This document shows positions 61,654 to 64,000 of a stretch of DNA of 64,000 bases, in pieces. Every line of letters starts with the position of its first letter. The stretch's first letter is position 1. Below the pieces are notes generated by a model. That model was given only the letters and a program-made list of their open reading frames with translations. It searched no databases and was not told the origin of the DNA. The stretch is from positions 434,001 to 498,000 of the forward strand of contig JADYXZ010000019.1 of NCBI GenBank assembly GCA_020853885.1. The letters run 5' to 3'. The stretch is from Bradyrhizobiaceae bacterium (GTDB lineage Bacteria; Pseudomonadota; Alphaproteobacteria; Rhizobiales; Xanthobacteraceae). The translations under genes and the position numbers were made by a program.

Positions 61654-61935
61654 ATGGGAAAAACCGCACACCTCAACGCGAGAATCGACCCGGAGCTGAA
61701 AGAGAAGGCCGAAGGCATCTTTGCTGCTGTTGGCCTTTCGATGACCCAGGCGGTTACAATTTTTCTTAAACAGGCAGTCTATCGGCGGGGCATCCCCTTC
61801 GATGTTTGTGTCCCTAATGATGTGACCATAGCAGCTCTGGAAGAGGCGAAGGCTGGCGGCGGCGAGAAAATTGCCGGCGATACCGCGGCAGCGTTTGACG
61901 AGATTGTGGCGGAGGGTGACACTCAGAGGAGATGA
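61654..61935 (+). CDS. RelB/DinJ-type antitoxin
   Basis: 93 residues. Ribbon-helix-helix N-terminus (TAHLNARIDPELKEKAEGIFAAVGLSMTQAVTIFLKQAV) of the RelB/DinJ family, followed by a helical toxin-binding tail. The ATG at 61654 follows AGGGGAGAG. The stop overlaps the toxin start (ATGA at 61932), showing translational coupling, the usual layout of antitoxin first. It lies directly after an AT-rich, possibly horizontally acquired, stretch. Confidence 0.9.
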   Translation: MGKTAHLNARIDPELKEKAEGIFAAVGLSMTQAVTIFLKQAVYRRGIPFDVCVPNDVTIAALEEAKAGGGEKIAGDTAAAFDEIVAEGDTQRR

Positions 61936-62201
61936 AGCTCCTCCGACTCACCAGCCAATACAAAAAAGACCTTAAGCGCATGACTTCACGGGGCTATCGG
62001 CTCGAAAAGCTGGTAGCCCTCGTGAATAAATTGCGCGCGGGTCAGCCCCTTTCACCAATCGACGATGATCATCCGCTCAAAGGCGAATTTGATGGTTATC
62101 GCGGATGCCATCCGCAGGGTGATTGGTGCCTGATCTACAAGAACGAACCAGACGAGTTGATCCTCGTGCGAACCGGGACGCACTCCGACCTATACAAATA
62201 G
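61932..62201 (+). CDS. YafQ-type mRNA interferase toxin
   Basis: 89 residues of the RelE/YafQ superfamily. The conserved SQYKKDLKRM, the DHPLKGEFDGYRGCHPQGDWCLIYK core and the final RTGTHSDLYK include the histidines, aspartate and phenylalanine/lysine used by YafQ to cut mRNA in the ribosome. Coupled to the antitoxin by an ATGA overlap. A terminator (62200-62223) overlaps its stop codon, closing the two-gene operon. Confidence 0.9.
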   Translation: MKLLRLTSQYKKDLKRMTSRGYRLEKLVALVNKLRAGQPLSPIDDDHPLKGEFDGYRGCHPQGDWCLIYKNEPDELILVRTGTHSDLYK

Positions 62202-62223
62202 CCCCGCTGGGCTTTAATTTTTT
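62200..62223 (+). terminator. Rho-independent terminator after the toxin gene
   Basis: AGCCC (62200-62204) and GGGCT (62209-62213) form a tight stem with a 4-base loop, followed by TTTAATTTTTT (62213-62223). It begins within the stop codon of the toxin gene and would end the toxin-antitoxin transcript. Confidence 0.8.
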
Positions 62224-62400
62224 GGCCAAGCCAAACGCATCCTCGCGGACGAATACGACGCCGCGCAGGAGCGGGGAGAGGTTGCGAAGCCAGCCGACAA
62301 TCTTCGGCGCGGCTCCGAAATTCCCAACGAGAATATCGGGAAGGCAACAATCTCCGACATCGGCCTCACCGCGAAGGAAGTCCACGAGGCTCGCGAAAGA
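62218..62400 (+). pseudogene. remnant of a phage-like protein (ADEYDAAQERGEV type)
   Basis: An open frame without a start codon (opened by TAA at 62215-62217) reads GQAKRILADEYDAAQERG, EVAKPADN and later ISDIGLTAKEVHEARE. These motifs occur together in phage- and island-encoded alphaproteobacterial proteins. The N-terminus is absent and the frame continues into the antisense of the next gene without a natural end. It is most likely a truncated relic left beside the TA module. Exact family not certain. Confidence 0.5.
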
Positions 62401-62427
62401 AAAAGCCCCGGCCGGAAGCCAGGGCTT
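62397..62427 (-). terminator. terminator for the minus-strand small-gene pair
   Basis: On the minus strand, AAGCCC (62427-62422) pairs with GGGCTT (62408-62403), followed by a T-rich tract (complement of the A-run at 62397-62404). It lies 18 bases after the stop of the gene at 62445-62837. Confidence 0.6.
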
Positions 62428-62444
62428 CACTTAGAGTTGCCGCG

Positions 62445-62837
62445 TCAGGCAGCCTTCCGCGCCTTCTCCCGCCATCGTTCCTCCATCATCGGCAGAAGTA
62501 ACGCGCGAACTTCCAGGACGAATTGCTTCAAGAGGATTCGATCGGTTTCGCTTGGGGCGAAGTCTTCCTGATCTCTGCAGAAGGTCATCAATAGCCGTGC
62601 CTTGGCTTCGAGCCCTTCCGGTGTCCTCGCCGGCATCGTCGAAATCGCCTCAAGGGCGCGTTCGGCTTTGCGCAAATAACCATGCGCCGTCTTTTCGGCA
62701 TTGACGCTGTTGCCATCGGGATCGGCAAAAAAGCTTGCATGAAACGCTGCAAGTGCTTGCGCGTATTCGATGCACTTGGCGATCAGCTCGCGGTCATCCT
62801 CCGCCTTACGCGGGCGTGCGTTGGGTTTCTTTTTCAT
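62445..62837 (-). CDS. small hypothetical protein (second gene of a two-gene unit)
   Basis: 130 residues, helical: RKAEDDRELIAKCIEYAQALAAFHASF, EKTAHGYLRKAERALEAISTMPARTPEGLEAKARLL and a C-terminal basic helix (MMEERWREKARKAA). No named family; similar small soluble proteins are found in genomic islands. The ATG at 62837 overlaps the TGA of the upstream gene by one base, so the two are translated together. A terminator follows at 62397-62427. Confidence 0.65.
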   Translation of the reverse strand: MKKKPNARPRKAEDDRELIAKCIEYAQALAAFHASFFADPDGNSVNAEKTAHGYLRKAERALEAISTMPARTPEGLEAKARLLMTFCRDQEDFAPSETDRILLKQFVLEVRALLLPMMEERWREKARKAA

Positions 62838-63199
62838 CACGTCGCCCTCCGCTCTTTCGCACGGCATCTTTCCCAATACGCCGAAACCTCTCGGGCACGA
62901 TGCATACCAGCGCCTGCAGCGTAGGAAACCATAGTCAGGAACCCGATCTCGACGCCCGTCAGTCTGCGCGGCATATCGGCAACGATTTGTTGCAGATTGC
63001 CGGGGCCGCCTTTGTCCGCGGTCTCGAATGCAAGATATTCGAGCGCGAGCTTTTCGCCGACCTCGCAGTCGCGGGAGTAGTCGCCGGTAGGGGCAACCAC
63101 CCACCAGTTCCGGGGCGGTTCTCCCTTTTTTGGGTTCTTGCGCATTCCGACAAATGAGAGCGCATCTATGCGCTTTGCGTGTTCACTCTTGCGAGCCAT
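62837..63199 (-). CDS. small hypothetical protein (first gene of a two-gene unit)
   Basis: 120 residues: SEHAKRIDALSFVGMRKNPKKG, then WWVVAPTGDYSRDCEVGEKLALEYLAFE and a helical C-terminus. No family recognised; the composition is that of soluble island-encoded proteins. Stop at 62837-62839 overlaps the start of the next gene. The ATG at 63199 follows AAAGGGGAAA. It is divergent from the ribbon-helix-helix-like gene at 63317. Confidence 0.65.
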   Translation of the reverse strand: MARKSEHAKRIDALSFVGMRKNPKKGEPPRNWWVVAPTGDYSRDCEVGEKLALEYLAFETADKGGPGNLQQIVADMPRRLTGVEIGFLTMVSYAAGAGMHRAREVSAYWERCRAKERRAT

Positions 63200-63316
63200 C
63201 GCATTTCCCCTTTCGGCTTCGTGTGACTAGGCCCGTCGCGGGTGTTCACAGCACCCCGGCGGGCCGCTTGCTTCGCAAGCTTGAAAAATGTAAAACATCT
63301 TGCGAAGGGAATCAAC

Positions 63317-63514
63317 TTGAAAAAGGCTAAACACGGCGGAAAGCGGAAGGGAGCAGGGCGGCCGGCCACCGGCAAAGCCCCGATGCGGGGCGTCCGCATG
63401 TCCGATTCACAGGTTGCCGAGGTGGAATCTTGGGCGCGTCGCCAGCCCGACAAGCCGGGCTTCTCGGAAGCCGTCCGCCGCCTCGTGGCGTGGGCCTTAG
63501 AGCGGTGGAAATGA
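63317..63514 (+). CDS. small basic DNA-binding-like protein (AT-hook/RHH type)
   Basis: 65 residues. A basic N-terminus with an AT-hook-like GKRKGAGRPATGKAP and then a ribbon-helix-helix-like pattern (MRGVRMSDSQVAEVESWARR, SEAVRRLVAWALE). Start is TTG at 63317 with GAAGGGAA upstream. The same type occurs in plasmids and islands. Its stop overlaps the next gene start (ATGA at 63511-63514), indicating an operon of three small genes. Confidence 0.7.
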   Translation: MKKAKHGGKRKGAGRPATGKAPMRGVRMSDSQVAEVESWARRQPDKPGFSEAVRRLVAWALERWK

Positions 63515-63726
63515 CCGAGCTTACCCGGCCGGCAGAACTGGCGGCCTCGATCCAAGCCAACATGGACGAGCTGGCGGGGATCATCGCCGCCCAGGACCCC
63601 GAACTGGTCGCCCCGGCCGTCGAGCAGGTTCTGGCGGACGCCGTCCGGCATTCGGGACGCTGGCGGCAGGATCAGTTATTTTGGATCGCGGACGAGGTTC
63701 TGCGGAGGGCGCGGGCATGTTCCTAG
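63511..63726 (+). CDS. small hypothetical protein in a three-gene operon
   Basis: 71 residues: TRPAELAASIQANMDELAGIIAAQDPELVAPAVEQVLADAV, helical, followed by SGRWRQDQLFWIADEVLRRARACS. Unknown family. Starts within the stop of the upstream DNA-binding-like gene and its own end overlaps the next small gene by 10 bases, so all three are translated together. Confidence 0.6.
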   Translation: MTELTRPAELAASIQANMDELAGIIAAQDPELVAPAVEQVLADAVRHSGRWRQDQLFWIADEVLRRARACS

Positions 63727-63908
63727 AAGCGTGGCAGATCATCGGGCTCTCGTTCGTCGCCGCGGTGATCGGTGGAGCGGTCGTGAGGATTGGAATGCGC
63801 CGGCAGTTCGAGGCGTTGCACACGCGGTTTGTGATTGCCGGAGGCGACATGGCGCAAATCAAGACCGCAATCGAATCCAACCGCGTGACTGAATCCATCG
63901 CGCGCTGA
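63717..63908 (+). CDS. small membrane protein in a three-gene operon
   Basis: 63 residues with an N-terminal membrane helix (WQIIGLSFVAAVIGGAVV) and a short cytoplasmic tail (RIGMRRQFEALHTRFVIAGGDMAQIK). Unknown family; such single-helix proteins are frequent in phage and island DNA. It overlaps the previous gene by 10 bases. A palindromic repeat follows at 63935-63957. Confidence 0.55.
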   Translation: MFLEAWQIIGLSFVAAVIGGAVVRIGMRRQFEALHTRFVIAGGDMAQIKTAIESNRVTESIAR

Positions 63909-63934
63909 ATTTTCCCCTGCAACAAAATGTGATT

Positions 63935-63957
63935 GTTCGCGAACGTTCGCGGACGTT
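63935..63957. repeat. 10-bp direct repeats with an internal 14-bp palindrome
   Basis: GTTCGCGAAC (63935-63944) and GTTCGCGGAC (63945-63954) are direct repeats, followed by GTTCG. Within them CGCGAACGTTCGCG (63938-63951) is a perfect palindrome. It may be an operator or an end of a mobile element; the window ends 43 bases later. Confidence 0.5.
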
Positions 63958-64000
63958 CGTGTTTCAAAACGGTGTCAGCTTCTACTTGCCCTTGTAAGCG

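Noticed and set aside
63935-63957. LexA (SOS) box
   Set aside because: Spacing between GTTC units is 6, while the alphaproteobacterial LexA box has GTTC-N7-GTTC; no SOS gene follows inside the window.
1-64000. tRNA or rRNA genes and CRISPR arrays
   Set aside because: I saw no GGTTCGA-type T-arm with an acceptor stem, no rRNA blocks and no regularly spaced direct repeats.

Overview
The window is GC-rich, densely coded chromosomal DNA of an alphaproteobacterium. The gene set and order point to Hyphomicrobiales (Rhizobiales), near Bradyrhizobiaceae/Xanthobacteraceae: an operonic SUF iron-sulfur system behind an Irr-type palindrome, a class I PHA synthase and a phasin, FixK/FNR-type boxes, DUF3606, GlsB/YeaQ and HdeD stress proteins, and the block aminotransferase-hom-glpX-recJ. 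This placement is inference from gene content; there is no rRNA or tRNA in the window. Most of it is core chromosome. The last 2.5 kb or so (from about 61.4 kb) looks accessory.

Layout. 1-8.6 kb: start of ugpB (cut by the window edge), an acyl-CoA ligase, a PilZ protein, HdeD, a membrane metallophosphoesterase, GlsB, a ketopantoate-reductase-like enzyme, a SnoaL-like protein and a DUF2189 membrane protein behind a FixK/FNR box. 8.7-20.9 kb: cell-envelope genes (LTA-synthase-like sulfatase, L,D-transpeptidase, M23 peptidase, AsmA/YhdP-like giant, anmK), with tyrS and a bacterioferritin-comigratory-type peroxiredoxin gene interrupted by an in-frame amber codon. 21-31.8 kb: a cyclase/hydrolase fusion, then the SUF operon (nifS-like, sufB, cupin, small membrane protein, sufC, sufD, sufS, sufT), followed by a secreted protein, a SufA-type carrier and a frameshifted TfoX-like gene. 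31.8-47.2 kb: two GGDEF proteins, an EAL protein, a second PilZ protein, a PAS protein, a DEAD-box helicase, cspA, a SET-domain protein next to DUF3606, phasin, parE, agmatinase, sugE and argC. 47.2-58.9 kb: Tat-exported carbonic anhydrase, phaC, aminotransferase-hom-glpX-recJ, a HicBA module, an FAD monooxygenase and a cytochrome c. 59-64 kb: a membrane protein, a degenerate GGDEF/zinc-ribbon protein, a 1-kb non-coding stretch with a potentially structured segment, a RelB/YafQ-type toxin-antitoxin pair, a phage-like gene remnant and small mobile-DNA-type ORFs.

How the genes work together. The SUF genes form one translationally coupled transcript (several ATGA/GTGA overlaps) with a perfect 17-bp Irr/ICE-like palindrome and a hairpin touching the first ribosome binding site, which suggests iron control. 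Phasin, PhaC and two low-oxygen-type boxes suggest carbon storage tied to oxygen limitation. Five to six genes of c-di-GMP signalling (two PilZ, two GGDEF, one EAL, one degenerate GGDEF) lie scattered over the window.

The observations I would check first are the cupin and membrane-protein genes inside the SUF operon, the FixK-type box in front of the phasin gene, the two broken genes (amber peroxiredoxin, frameshifted TfoX), the SET/DUF3606 pair with histone-like basic tails, and the structured-looking segment at 61.2-61.4 kb. I did not find a clearly new multi-gene system such as a defence island or a CRISPR array.
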